A stretch of 64,000 nucleotides of DNA from Rhizobium sp. R634 (GTDB taxonomy: Bacteria > Pseudomonadota > Alphaproteobacteria > Rhizobiales > Rhizobiaceae): positions 62,001 through 126,000 of the forward strand of contig NZ_LOKW01000008.1 in assembly GCF_002211305.1 (NCBI RefSeq), given 5' to 3'. Within the stretch, counting starts at the first letter, position 1, and each line of letters begins with the position of its first letter. Of the stretch, positions 33,613 to 42,340 are shown piece by piece. Below the pieces are notes generated by a model that made no database searches, was not told the DNA's origin, and worked only from the letters and a program-made list of their open reading frames with translations. A program made the translations under genes and the position numbers.

Positions 33613-34530
33613 TCAGAGGTTGAGCACCCAGGTCTGGCCGTTCGCCTCGGGGCCGAACATCCTATGTCTCTCCTCGGAGACAAGGCGGAATCCGGATTTG
33701 ATGTAGATGGCGCGGGCGGTCTCCAGCATGTCGTTGGTCCAGAGCGAAAGCTCGCGATAACCCTTCTGCCGGCAAAAGCGGATGCATTCGTCGACCAGCA
33801 GCTTGCCGAGCCCGAGGCCGCGGGCCGCCTTGTCGACATAGAGCAGCCGCAGCTTGGCGATGCCGTCGCCGCCATTGGCGACGAGTACCGAGCCGACATT
33901 GACGCCGCCGCGCTCGGCGATCCAGCAATATTCCATGGCGGGATCGAAATTGGCGAGGAATTTGCCGGCGACCTCGGCGACTAGCGCCTCGAAGCGCAGG
34001 TCCCAGCCATACTCCTCGGCATAGAAGCGCCCCTGGCTCTGGACGATCCAGCCGATATCGCCGGCGCGGTGAGGGCGGATGATGGCGGGGGCGGGCTTGG
34101 CGGCCGGGTCGAGCAGGGCGCGGATCGTGTCCATGGCCGAGACGACGGCCTGCGGCTCGCCGGTGGCGAGAGTGTCGAAACGGGCGGCGATCTGGGCATT
34201 GGCGCGCCGGCCGAGTTCCTCGAATTCTCCACGTCCCCGCTCGGTGACAGCGATAATCTGGCTGCGCAGATCGGCCGGATCGGGGTTCGTTTCGATCAGT
34301 CCTTCGGCGCGGAAACGCTTGAGGATGCGGCTGAGATAGGCCGGGTCGAGATGCAGGTCGCGGACAAGCGCTGCGGCGCTGATGCCCTCATGCGAGCCGA
34401 TCTCGAAAAGGATGCGGGCATCCGTCAGCGTATAGGGCGAGTCGAGATAGGCCTTGTTCAGCAGGCCGAGGAAATTCGTGTAGAAGCGGTTGAAATCGCG
34501 GGCGGTTTCGATGAGGGCGGTGTCGGACAT
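33613..34530 (-). CDS. MarR-GNAT fusion: HTH regulator with N-acetyltransferase
   Basis: 305 residues. MarR winged helix (about 1-145: ISAAALVRDLHLDPAYLSRILKRFRAEGLI) joined to a GNAT acetyltransferase domain (about 150-305: LLYVDKAARGLGLGKLLVDECIRFCRQKGYRELSLWTN, the acetyl-CoA loop RGLGLGK). The fusion is known in bacteria; substrates are unclear. Start ATG 34530 has CCGGAG upstream. A perfect TTGACTGAGTCAA dyad at 34737-34749 lies about 210 bp upstream. Confidence 0.92.
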   Translation of the reverse strand: MSDTALIETARDFNRFYTNFLGLLNKAYLDSPYTLTDARILFEIGSHEGISAAALVRDLHLDPAYLSRILKRFRAEGLIETNPDPADLRSQIIAVTERGRGEFEELGRRANAQIAARFDTLATGEPQAVVSAMDTIRALLDPAAKPAPAIIRPHRAGDIGWIVQSQGRFYAEEYGWDLRFEALVAEVAGKFLANFDPAMEYCWIAERGGVNVGSVLVANGGDGIAKLRLLYVDKAARGLGLGKLLVDECIRFCRQKGYRELSLWTNDMLETARAIYIKSGFRLVSEERHRMFGPEANGQTWVLNL

Positions 34531-34586
34531 GGTGATCTCCGGATGGAGATTTCACCAGCTGCTGACAAGGCTCGCCCCTCGCTCGG

Positions 34587-34666
34587 CGTCATCCTCGGCC
34601 TTGTGCCGAGGATCTGCTGCCCTATCGAACGGAGGCAGATGCTCGGGACAAGCCCGAGCATGACGG
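34587..34666. repeat. 80-bp double-hairpin repeat, copy 1
   Basis: Matches 57312-57391 at 77 of 80 positions. Contains ATCCTCGG/CCGAGGAT, a central CTGCC/GGCAG stem and GCTCGGG/CCCGAGC. Two of the three differences sit on opposite sides of the central stem and keep pairing. The gap 34531-34766 otherwise holds only the MarR-type dyad. Confidence 0.85.
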
Positions 34667-34736
34667 AAGAGAGGTTGGCGAGTGTCCGAACAAGCTGACG
34701 AAAATCTCCTGACGGAAATGTTTGTCATGCATTTAC

Positions 34737-34749
34737 TTGACTGAGTCAA
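34737..34749. promoter_or_regulatory. Perfect dyad TTGACTGAGTCAA (MarR-type site)
   Basis: 13-bp perfect palindrome, inside the region upstream of the MarR-GNAT gene, about 207 bp before its start and 18 bp past the end of the racemase gene. Read on the minus strand it contains a TTGACT that could also be a -35 element. Typical of MarR-family operators. Confidence 0.5.
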
Positions 34750-34766
34750 TTAAATTGTGGCTGCCG

Positions 34767-35486
34767 TTACGCCGCCTCTTCTGCGTCTTCTTCCTCCGCG
34801 CCAAGCGCGAAATCGACGGCCGCCCGGGCATGGATCGTCGTGGTGTCGAAGCCCGGCAGCGGCAGGCGGTCGGGGTCGAGGATCAGGCAGATCTCGGTGC
34901 AGCCGAGGATGATGCTGTCGGCGCCGCTTGCCGCGGCGCGATCGATGATATCGATCAGCTTTTCGCGCGAGCTGTCGTGCACCCTGCCGGCGCAGAGTTC
35001 GTTGAAGATGATGTCGTGCACGCTGGTGCGATCGGCGGCTTCGGGCACCATGACGTCGAGGCCGAGGCTCTTCATGCGGTCGGTATAGAAACCGTGCTCC
35101 ATGGTGTAGCGCGTGGCGAGCAGCAGCGGCCGCTTGCGGCCGGCCGCATGCAGCGATTTCGCCGTTTCGTCGATGATGTGGATCAGCGGCACGGACACCC
35201 TGGCGGCGACCTCGTCGGCGATCAGATGCATGGTGTTGGTGCAGATCAGGACGCAGCCGGCACCGCCAGCCTGCAGGCGCTCCGCCACATCGCCGAGGCG
35301 GCGGGCGGCTCCGGCCCAGTCTCCGGCCTTCTGCAGCGCGACGATCTCCTCGAAATTGACCGAGTGCAGGATGAGCTCGGCCGAAGCGAGGCCGCCTCGG
35401 CGGGCGCGCACCATCTCGTTGGCCAGGCGGTAATAGACCGCAGAACTTTCGAAACTCATGCCGCCGATCAGGCCGATCGTTTCCAT
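34767..35486 (-). CDS. Aspartate/glutamate racemase-family protein
   Basis: 239 residues with both catalytic cysteine motifs of the PLP-independent racemase family (LICTNTMHLI and LGCTEICLIL). Interconverts D/L aspartate, glutamate or related amino acids. Start at ATG 35486 (METIGLIGGMSFESSAVYY), with GGGAGCATGAAGAG upstream; the longer frame to 35945 overlaps the lrp gene antisense. Divergent from an Lrp/AsnC regulator, which probably controls it through the dyad at 35586-35613. Confidence 0.9.
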   Translation of the reverse strand: METIGLIGGMSFESSAVYYRLANEMVRARRGGLASAELILHSVNFEEIVALQKAGDWAGAARRLGDVAERLQAGGAGCVLICTNTMHLIADEVAARVSVPLIHIIDETAKSLHAAGRKRPLLLATRYTMEHGFYTDRMKSLGLDVMVPEAADRTSVHDIIFNELCAGRVHDSSREKLIDIIDRAAASGADSIILGCTEICLILDPDRLPLPGFDTTTIHARAAVDFALGAEEEDAEEAA

Positions 35487-35585
35487 CTCTTCATGCTCCC
35501 ATGCTGCGAGTTTCGAAAATGATGCCGCAAGGGTCGCGCGGCGTGTTTGCGTTGTTTGTCCTTTGTGAGGTAAGCGTGCTATTAT

Positions 35586-35613
35586 TTTGCATGTTTTGGC
35601 TAAACAGTGCAAA
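35586..35613. promoter_or_regulatory. Lrp-type dyad TTTGCA-N16-TGCAAA
   Basis: Perfect 6-bp arms (35586-35591 and 35608-35613) in the 154-bp gap between the racemase and lrp genes. AT-rich centre and position fit an Lrp/AsnC operator that controls both divergent genes. Confidence 0.5.
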
Positions 35614-35640
35614 TTTAGGGCGCAAGGTTCATTTCGCACA

Positions 35641-36105
35641 ATGCTTGACGATCGCGACAGACGCATTCTCGACATGCTGCAAAGAGATGCCGGCATATCC
35701 GTAACGGACCTTGCCGAACGAGTGGCGCTTTCGGTCTCGGCCTGTTCCCGGCGCATCCAGCGGCTGGAGGAGAGCGGGCATATCCTGCGGCGCATCATCG
35801 TGCTCGACCGCGAAAAGATGGGCGTGCCGACGACGGTCTTCGCGCTTGTCAAGACGGCGCACCATTCCGACGAGTGGACGGAAACCTTCCGCCGGATCAT
35901 CAGCGACATCCCTGAAATTGTCGAGGCGCACCGGCTGACCGGCAATCACGATTACATCCTGAAGATCGTGCTGCCGCGCGTCGAGCATTACGATGTCATC
36001 TATAAGCAGATCGTGCGCAAGCTGGAACTCTTCGACGTCTCCGCGTCGATCTCGATGGAAGAATTGAAACACGGATTGGGCATACCCGTGGGCTATGTGC
36101 GCTGA
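35641..36105 (+). CDS. Lrp/AsnC-family transcriptional regulator
   Basis: 154 residues; N-terminal HTH (MLDDRDRRILDMLQRDAGISVTDLAERVALSVSACSRRIQRLEESG) and a C-terminal RAM/ACT-like ligand domain (HRLTGNHDYILKIVLP). Start ATG 35641; the upstream Met at 35587 would add a non-family tail. Divergent from the racemase gene, so amino acid (perhaps D/L-Asp or Glu) control is a reasonable guess. Confidence 0.92.
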   Translation: MLDDRDRRILDMLQRDAGISVTDLAERVALSVSACSRRIQRLEESGHILRRIIVLDREKMGVPTTVFALVKTAHHSDEWTETFRRIISDIPEIVEAHRLTGNHDYILKIVLPRVEHYDVIYKQIVRKLELFDVSASISMEELKHGLGIPVGYVR

Positions 36106-36255
36106 GCCATCGCCTGGGGAAGAGCCGTCAATCTTCCGCGCCATCGACAGCAAATAATTTGTCCGGATACGGAACAATTTTCGACAAATTGCGTTCCCCT
36201 ATGGTTCAAGAGGGGGAAGATGTGTCCTCCTCCTGAGGAGTAGAGGAGGACAGTC

Positions 36256-36774
36256 ATGAGAAAGCTAACCGTTGCCGCGTTATGCTTGATCATGGGGATT
36301 CCCGGCGTCACCCCGGCCCAGGCGTTTCCGGCTATCAATCCACCCAGGATCGAAGCTCAGCAGCAGATAGAGCATGTGCAATGGCGTGGCCGAGGCGGCT
36401 ACTACCGCGGCGGATATCACGGGGGGCATCACCATAATGGATCGGGCTGGGGCTGGGCCTTGGGTGGTCTGGCCGTCGGCACGATCATCGGCGGCGCATT
36501 GGCGCAGCCCTATTACGGCTCGTATTACGGTTCGCCCTACGGCTATTATGGCTCGCCTTACCGCTATTACGGCTCGCCCTACCGCTATGGTCCGCCATAC
36601 CGGTATTACGGCCGCTATTATGGCCGGCCCTACCGCACCTATGCGGCGCCTGCCTATTATGGAAGGGGAGGCCATGAGGCCTGGTGCTACTCGCGCTATC
36701 GTTCGTACAGGGCTTATGACAATACCTTCCAGCCCTATAACGGACCGCGCCGCCAGTGCATCGGTCCCTATTGA
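36256..36774 (+). CDS. Secreted BA14K-family Tyr/Gly-rich protein
   Basis: 172 residues: signal peptide (MRKLTVAALCLIMGIPGVTPAQA), then a Gly/His segment, one membrane-like stretch (GWALGGLAVGTIIGGALA), then Tyr/Gly/Ser/Pro repeats of the form YYGSPYRYYG from about 85 to 130, and the C-terminal BA14K motif WCYSRYRSY ... PRRQC. BA14K proteins are common in the Rhizobiales, and some are lectin-like or immunoreactive in Brucella. GAGGAGGAC precedes the start. Envelope role, not better defined. Confidence 0.88.
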   Translation: MRKLTVAALCLIMGIPGVTPAQAFPAINPPRIEAQQQIEHVQWRGRGGYYRGGYHGGHHHNGSGWGWALGGLAVGTIIGGALAQPYYGSYYGSPYGYYGSPYRYYGSPYRYGPPYRYYGRYYGRPYRTYAAPAYYGRGGHEAWCYSRYRSYRAYDNTFQPYNGPRRQCIGPY

Positions 36775-37086
36775 TCGGCAGTTCCGCATCCGCGCTGTGA
36801 ACTGGTTCCAGGCTGACTGAAGCGCGCCGCATCATGCGACGCGCTCTAAGCTATTTGTTTTGACGCCTGGCGGTATCCCGTAACTGCGGCACGCTTCCCG
36901 ATGATATGCATGAACGTCTTGCGACCGCCGAAGCTCGGCCCGGACGGGCGAAACTGTGCCTGATGTCCGCCCCGCAGACTTCGCTTGACTGCCGGAGGCG
37001 CAGGGCAGACATGCCGAAACGGTGCTTGCAACCTTCTCCGCGAAGGCCAAATTGACGTTCAGCAAAATGGCGCAAAAGGGTAGGTC
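36775..37086. other. 312-bp intergenic region with palindromes
   Basis: A palindrome GAAGCGCGCCGCATCATGCGACGCGC at about 36819-36844 follows the BA14K gene and may terminate it. The rest has no convincing gene; short antisense frames are shadows of unannotated sequence. The promoter of ndh should lie just before 37087, but no strong -35/-10 pair stands out. Confidence 0.55.
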
Positions 37087-38352
37087 ATGAGCGATCATCA
37101 TGTCGTCGTTGTCGGCGGCGGTTTCGGCGGGCTGCAGCTCGTCAACGGGTTGAAGGGCGCGGGCGTGAGGATCACGCTCGTCGACCGGCGCAACCATCAT
37201 CTTTTCCAGCCGCTGCTCTATCAGGTGGCGACGACCATTCTCTCCACCTCGGAGATCGCCTGGCCGATCCGCCGCCTCTATGCCGACCGCCACGACGTGA
37301 CGGTGCTGCTTGGCGAGGTCACCGATGTCGACAGCGGCGTAAAGACCGTGTCGCTGCGTAACGGCTTGACTCTGCGTTACGATACGCTGGTGCTGGCGAC
37401 TGGGGCGACGCATGCCTATTTCGGCCATGACGAATGGGAGCCGGTGGCGCCCGGCCTGAAGACGCTGGAGGATGCGACGACCATCCGCCGGCGCGTGCTG
37501 CTCGCCTTCGAAAAGGCCGAGATGGAAGCCGATCCCGCCGTGCGGGATGCGCTTTTGACCTTCACCATCGTCGGCGCCGGCCCGACCGGCGTCGAGCTCG
37601 CCGGCATCATCGCCGAGCTTGCGCATTTCACCCTGCCGAAGGAATTCCGTAACATCGATACGCGCAAGACCCGCGTCGTGCTGGTTGAGGCCGGCCCGCG
37701 GGTGCTGCCGGCCTTCGCCGAGGAGCTTTCGGCATATGCTCAAAAGGCGCTGGAGAAGCTTGGGGTGGAGGTTCATCTCGGCAAGCCGGTGACCGAGTGC
37801 AGCGCCGACGGTGTGCGGATCGGCGAGACATTTATCGCCAGCCGGACGATCGTCTGGGCGGCCGGTGTCACCGCCTCGCCGGCAGCCCGCTGGCTTGACG
37901 TGCCGGCCGACCGGGCAGGGCGCGTTATCGTCGAAAAGGACCTGAGCGCACCCGGCCTGCCCGATGTCTTCGTCGTCGGCGACACGGCCTCGGTTATGCG
38001 CGATGACGGCAAGCCGGTGCCGGGCATCGCGCCGGCGGCCAAGCAGCAGGGCGGCTACGTCGCCAAGGTCATCCGCGCCCGCCTGTCCGGCAAACCGCCG
38101 CCTGCACCTTTCAAATATTGGCACCAAGGCAGCCTGGCCACGATCGGCAAAAGCGCGGCGATCATCGATTTCGGCCGGGTCAAGCTGAAAGGCTGGATCG
38201 CCTGGTGGATCTGGGGCATCGCCCACATCTACTTCCTGATCGGCACCCGCTCCCGCTTCTCCGTCGCCTGGAGCTGGCTCTGGATCTATCTGAGCGGCCA
38301 GCACAGCGCACGGCTGATCACGCAGCGGGAGACGATGCGGGAGGAGGGGTAG
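37087..38352 (+). CDS. ndh: Type II NADH:quinone oxidoreductase (NDH-2)
   Basis: 421 residues; single-subunit, non-pumping NADH dehydrogenase of the inner membrane. FAD motif GGGFGGLQLVNGL at the N-terminus, second Rossmann motif GAGPTGVELAG (about 164-174) for NADH, quinone-site region ... APAAKQQGGYVAK, and a C-terminal membrane-binding helix (WIAWWIWGIAHIYFLIG). No frameshift or missing motif. Offers a respiratory bypass of complex I. Confidence 0.95.
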   Translation: MSDHHVVVVGGGFGGLQLVNGLKGAGVRITLVDRRNHHLFQPLLYQVATTILSTSEIAWPIRRLYADRHDVTVLLGEVTDVDSGVKTVSLRNGLTLRYDTLVLATGATHAYFGHDEWEPVAPGLKTLEDATTIRRRVLLAFEKAEMEADPAVRDALLTFTIVGAGPTGVELAGIIAELAHFTLPKEFRNIDTRKTRVVLVEAGPRVLPAFAEELSAYAQKALEKLGVEVHLGKPVTECSADGVRIGETFIASRTIVWAAGVTASPAARWLDVPADRAGRVIVEKDLSAPGLPDVFVVGDTASVMRDDGKPVPGIAPAAKQQGGYVAKVIRARLSGKPPPAPFKYWHQGSLATIGKSAAIIDFGRVKLKGWIAWWIWGIAHIYFLIGTRSRFSVAWSWLWIYLSGQHSARLITQRETMREEG

Positions 38353-38401
38353 GCTCAAGTTGGAGAACGGCGGGAGAGGGTACGCCATGTGGCACCCCCC
38401 T

Positions 38402-38559
38402 CTGTCCTGCCGGACATCTCCCCCACAAGGGGGGAGATTGGCTGGGCGCGACGTCTTCCCCCACCAACGAGAGTCACAGCCGGACGAAACGGTAGATAGG
38501 CGCAGAGTTAGGCCACTTGCCGATCTCCCCCCTTGTGGGGGAGATGTCCGGCAGGACAG
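38402..38559. repeat. Perfect 37-bp inverted repeats
   Basis: 38402-38438 and 38523-38559 are exact reverse complements, 84 bp apart, each including a CTCCCCC ACAAGG GGGGAG hairpin. Part of a 605-bp gene-free region (38353-38957) that also holds the composite repeat at 38585-38720. No gene seen in this region. Confidence 0.9.
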
Positions 38560-38584
38560 CGGGGGTGCAACACGGCGCACCCTC

Positions 38585-38720
38585 TCCTCCGTCGTTCCTG
38601 TGCTTGTCACAGGAATCCAGCCCCGGCGCGTCCGCGCCGTGAATGACTTTCATGAACGAAGGATCTTTCGCGCCCAAGGCCTTGGGCTTGCTGGATCCCT
38701 GTGACAAGCACAGGGATGAG
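38585..38720. repeat. Composite palindromic repeat unit, copy 2
   Basis: Modules match 29433-29612: TTCCTGTG ... CACAGGAA at about 38595-38613, CGGCGCG/CGCGCCG at about 38622-38640, CGCCCAAGGCCTTGGGC at about 38670, and ATCCCTGTG/CACAGGGAT at 38695-38717. Lies between ndh and the TetM-like gene. Confidence 0.8.
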
Positions 38721-38957
38721 GGCGGGTGGGGTGGACGTCCGCGCGCTAGGTTTACCGCCGAAATGAGACTTGGTTTTTGCGATACGCGGGTAAGCCAAGG
38801 CCCAACCTTGACACATCTCCCCACCCGCCCTTAGCATTCCGCCGCGTCTCCCCATCACCGGGATGCCGCATCCAGCCGTAACAACGGACAGAGGTTCCAA
38901 TGCGCCGAGTCACTTCTCACGAAAATCACATCCGAATTTCTGAGAAGTTGGTGGTTC

Positions 38958-40913
38958 ATGCGCACTATGAATCTGGGCATCCTCGCCCATGTGGATGCAG
39001 GCAAGACTAGCCTTACCGAAAGACTGCTTTTTAACGCCGGCGTCATCGACAAGCCCGGCAGCGTCGACAGCGGCGATACGCAAACGGATACGCTCGAACT
39101 CGAACGGCAGCGCGGCATCACGATCCGGGCCGCGGTGGTGTCGTTTGCGATCGGCGGCAGGATCGTCAATCTGATCGATACGCCCGGCCATCCGGATTTC
39201 ATCGCCGAGGTGGAGCGGGTGCTCGGGTTGCTGGATGCGGCGGTCGTCGTGGTTTCGGCGGTCGAGGGCGTGCAGGCGCAGACGCGCGTGCTGGTGCGGG
39301 CGCTGCGGCGGCTCGGCGTTCCCTTCGTCTTCTTCGTCAACAAGGTCGATCGCCTCGGCGCCCGCTACGGGGAGGTGATGCAGGCGCTGACCGCGCAGCT
39401 GGCGGTGCGCCCCATCGCCATGTCTTCGGTCATCGATGCCGGCGGCAAGCTTGCACGGGTGGAAGCGCTGGACCCGAGAAGCGAGCCGCTTTTTTCGGCG
39501 CTCTGCGAGGCGCTCGGGGAAAACGACGAGGCGCTGCTCGACGACTACGTGCTCGCCCCCGAGCGCCTGACGCGGGAAAGGCTTGGCAGCGCCCTGGCCG
39601 ATCAGATGGCGCGCGGTCTGGTGCATCCGGTCTTCGCCGGCGCGGCGATGACCGGCGCCGGCGTGCCGGCGCTCGCCTCGGCCATCGCGGCGATCCTGCC
39701 CGAGCAGCACCCGAACCCGGATGGGCCGGTCGCGGGCAAGATCTTCAAGATCGAGCGCGGCTGGGGCGGCGAGAAGCTGTGTTATGTGTCTCTGACGGCG
39801 GGCACGGTGCGGCTGCGGCAATATCTCGATCTGCCGAATGGCCCGGAGAGAGTAACCGCTATCCAGCTCTTCGAGGCTGGGCGCAGTCATGGCGCCGAGA
39901 GCTTTGGCGCCGGGCAGATCGCGCGCGTCAGCGGGCTTGCCGGCGCCCGGATCGGCGATGCGGTCGGCGGCGATCCGGGTACGGCCGGAAGGGCTCATTT
40001 CGCGCCGCCGACGCTCGAGACCCGCGTCCTTGCCCGGCGGCCTTCGGAGAGGGCGGCGCTGTGGCTGGCGCTGAGCCAGATGGCCGAACAGGATCCGCTG
40101 ATCAACCTGCACCGGAACGAAGAGGCCGACGAGGTTTTCGTTTCGCTCTATGGCGAGGTGCAGAAGGAGGTGATCCAGGCGACCCTGCTGGCCGATTTCG
40201 GCCTCGAGGCGAGCTTCGAGGAAAGCACGGTCATCCTGGCCGAGAGGCCGGCGGCAACAGGAAGCGGCCTGCAGATCCTCTTCAAGGAGCCCAATCCATT
40301 TCTCGCCACCATCGGCCTGCGGGTGGAGCCGCGTCCTGCCGGGGCGGGCAACAGCTTTGCGCTCGAAGTGGATGTCGGCCAGATGCCGGTCGCCTTCTAC
40401 CGGGCGGTCGAGGAAACCGTGTTCGAAACGCTGAAGCAGGGCATTTTCGGTTGGCAGGTCATCGATTGCCATGTGGCGATGACGGCGGCGCGCCACAGCT
40501 CGCCCGCCAGCACCGCTGCCGATTTCCGCCAGCTGACGCCCTGGGTGCTGGCATCGGCGCTCTCGGCCGCGCAAACCGTCCTCTGCGAGCCGGTCGACCG
40601 CTTTCATATCGAAACGCCGGCCGAAAGCCTGAGCGGCGTGCTGACCCTGCTGGCGAAATCCGCCGCGACGATGACGGATTCGGAAATTACCGATGGCATC
40701 GCCCGGCTCGAAGGCACGCTGGCGTCGCAGATGGTCCAGAGCGTCCAGCAGCAATTGCCGGGGCTGACGAGCGGGGCAGGGACGATGGAGACGGCTTTCG
40801 ATCACTATGCCCCGATATCAGGACCGCCGCGCCTGCGTCCGCGTTCGGGGCCTGATCCGTTCAATCCGGCGGAGTATTTGTTGCGGTTGCAGACCAAGAG
40901 AGCCTCATGCTGA
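38958..40913 (+). CDS. TetM-family ribosome-protection GTPase (EF-G-like)
   Basis: 651 residues. GTPase motifs are intact: G1 AHVDAGKT (10-17), G3 DTPGH (74-78), G4 NKVD (128-131). The remaining EF-G-like domains include a domain IV/V-type C-terminus. It is homologous to TetM/OtrA proteins, which remove tetracycline from the ribosome; chromosomal rhizobial members may be intrinsic resistance or translation factors. Its stop codon TGA (40911-40913) lies inside the arm of an inverted repeat, so the last residues (RASC) come from repeat sequence. Confidence 0.85.
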   Translation: MRTMNLGILAHVDAGKTSLTERLLFNAGVIDKPGSVDSGDTQTDTLELERQRGITIRAAVVSFAIGGRIVNLIDTPGHPDFIAEVERVLGLLDAAVVVVSAVEGVQAQTRVLVRALRRLGVPFVFFVNKVDRLGARYGEVMQALTAQLAVRPIAMSSVIDAGGKLARVEALDPRSEPLFSALCEALGENDEALLDDYVLAPERLTRERLGSALADQMARGLVHPVFAGAAMTGAGVPALASAIAAILPEQHPNPDGPVAGKIFKIERGWGGEKLCYVSLTAGTVRLRQYLDLPNGPERVTAIQLFEAGRSHGAESFGAGQIARVSGLAGARIGDAVGGDPGTAGRAHFAPPTLETRVLARRPSERAALWLALSQMAEQDPLINLHRNEEADEVFVSLYGEVQKEVIQATLLADFGLEASFEESTVILAERPAATGSGLQILFKEPNPFLATIGLRVEPRPAGAGNSFALEVDVGQMPVAFYRAVEETVFETLKQGIFGWQVIDCHVAMTAARHSSPASTAADFRQLTPWVLASALSAAQTVLCEPVDRFHIETPAESLSGVLTLLAKSAATMTDSEITDGIARLEGTLASQMVQSVQQQLPGLTSGAGTMETAFDHYAPISGPPRLRPRSGPDPFNPAEYLLRLQTKRASC

Positions 40914-41036
40914 GGTGCGCAGGCCGAAGGCCGGAGCCTCGAAGCATGGGGCGGGCGCTCCGGTGGCGGCGGATTGGAGCGGCGTCGGCGGGCGATGCTT
41001 CGAGGCGATCCTGCGGATCGCACCTCAGCATGAGGG
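40904..41036. repeat. Nested inverted repeat at the 3' end of the TetM-like gene
   Basis: Perfect 17-bp outer arms (40904-40920 and 41020-41036) and perfect 12-bp inner arms (40937-40948 and 40996-41007). The left arm contains the TetM-like stop codon. Related sequences are common in alphaproteobacteria; a long stem-loop or small mobile repeat is likely. Confidence 0.85.
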
Positions 41037-41055
41037 CGGTGGAGTGTGCCGTCAC

Positions 41056-41082
41056 AAAAAAAGCGGCTCCCGAAGGAGCCGC
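41056..41082 (-). terminator. Rho-independent terminator of the alcohol dehydrogenase gene
   Basis: Stem GCGGCTCC (41063-41070)/GGAGCCGC (41075-41082) with a CGAA loop and an A run at 41056-41062, i.e. a T run on the minus strand. It begins 11 bp after the adh stop. Confidence 0.85.
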
Positions 41083-41092
41083 CTTGTATTCC

Positions 41093-42139
41093 TCAAGCCG
41101 CCAGCGAGGCGATGTCGATGACGAAGCGGTAGCGGACGTCGCTCTTGACCACCCGCTCGTAGGCTTCGTTGATATTCTGGATATCGATCTTCTCGATCTC
41201 CGAGACGATGTTGTGCTTGCCGCAGAAGTCGAGCATCTCCTGGGTTTCCTTGATCGAGCCGATCATCGACCCCGCCAGGCTCTTGCGCCCGCCGATGACC
41301 GAGAAGGCGTGGACCGGAACCGGGTGCTCGGGAACGCCGACCAGAACCATTGTGCCGTCAGACTTCAACAGGTTGAGATAGGCATTCCAATCGATTGCCG
41401 TGCCAACCGTGTTGATGATCAGGTCGAAGGTGCCGGCGAGCTTGGTGAAGGTCTCGGCGTCGCTCGTTGCATAATAGTCCTTGGCGCCGAGCTTGAGACC
41501 GTCTTCCTTCTTCGACAGCGACTGGGAAAGGACGGTGATGTCGGCACCCATGGCAGCACCGATCTTCACGCCCATATGGCCGAGACCGCCCATGCCGACG
41601 ATCGCAATTTTCTTGCCGGGGCCGGCTTTCCAATGCGCGAGCGGCGAGTAGAGCGTGATACCAGCACAAAGCAGCGGGGCGCCGGAATCGAGCGGAATAT
41701 TGTCGGGGAAGCGCAGCACATAACCTTCCTTGACGACGATCGAGTCGGAGTAGCCGCCGAAGGTCGGGGTCGTGCCATCGGCTTCATAGCCGTTATAGGT
41801 CGGGACGAGGCCCGGCAGGTAGTGTTCGTAATCCAGATCACGCGTGGCGCAGCCGACGCAGGAATCGACGAAGCAGCCGACGCCGACGCGGTCGCCGACC
41901 TTGAATTTCGTGACCTTGGAGCCGACGGCGGAAACGACGCCGGCAACCTCGTGGCCCGGTACCATCGGGAATATCGAGTTGCCCCACTCGTTGCGGGCCT
42001 GATGAATGTCGGAGTGGCAGACGCCGCAATATTGAACCGCGATGACGACGTCGTCATCATTGGGTTCGCGGCGCTCGAAGGTGAAGGGGGTCAGCGGTTG
42101 CGACGCGTCGGTTGCGGCATAGCCTTTTGCGATAGCCAT
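41093..42139 (-). CDS. Zinc-type NAD(P)-dependent alcohol dehydrogenase
   Basis: 348 residues, MDR/YahK-like. Catalytic zinc ligands Cys38 (CGVCH), His63-Glu64 (GHE) and Cys158 (LLCAG) are present, with the Rossmann motif [11 protein letters not shown]. The structural zinc loop is broken: of the C-x2-C-x2-C-x7-C set, Cys94 and Cys97 remain but positions 100 and 108 are Arg and Leu. Start ATG 42139 follows AGGAAG; the frame is open far upstream but that is antisense to the AraC gene. Divergent from an AraC regulator. Confidence 0.92.
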   Translation of the reverse strand: MAIAKGYAATDASQPLTPFTFERREPNDDDVVIAVQYCGVCHSDIHQARNEWGNSIFPMVPGHEVAGVVSAVGSKVTKFKVGDRVGVGCFVDSCVGCATRDLDYEHYLPGLVPTYNGYEADGTTPTFGGYSDSIVVKEGYVLRFPDNIPLDSGAPLLCAGITLYSPLAHWKAGPGKKIAIVGMGGLGHMGVKIGAAMGADITVLSQSLSKKEDGLKLGAKDYYATSDAETFTKLAGTFDLIINTVGTAIDWNAYLNLLKSDGTMVLVGVPEHPVPVHAFSVIGGRKSLAGSMIGSIKETQEMLDFCGKHNIVSEIEKIDIQNINEAYERVVKSDVRYRFVIDIASLAA

Positions 42140-42340
42140 TTGAAGCTTCCTGTGGGTTGGGAGGGGTTGAACGGGATGGCGCACTATTGCCCGCAACATG
42201 GCGAGGGCGTTAGAGCGATCCTCTCGGCTTCTTGCACGATCCTGCAAAAGTGAGGCGTCCGGCTGTTTGCGAAATGGCAAAGACACTCTAGATAAGGGCG
42301 GTATCGCCCGCGTCAGACAGCTGACAGAGAGAGTTGCCAT

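Noticed and set aside
36832..38610. 592-aa frame antisense to ndh
   Set aside because: Low-quality composition; overlaps an intact NDH-2 gene.
38910..40805. 631-aa frame antisense to the TetM-like gene
   Set aside because: Shadow of a gene with intact GTPase motifs.
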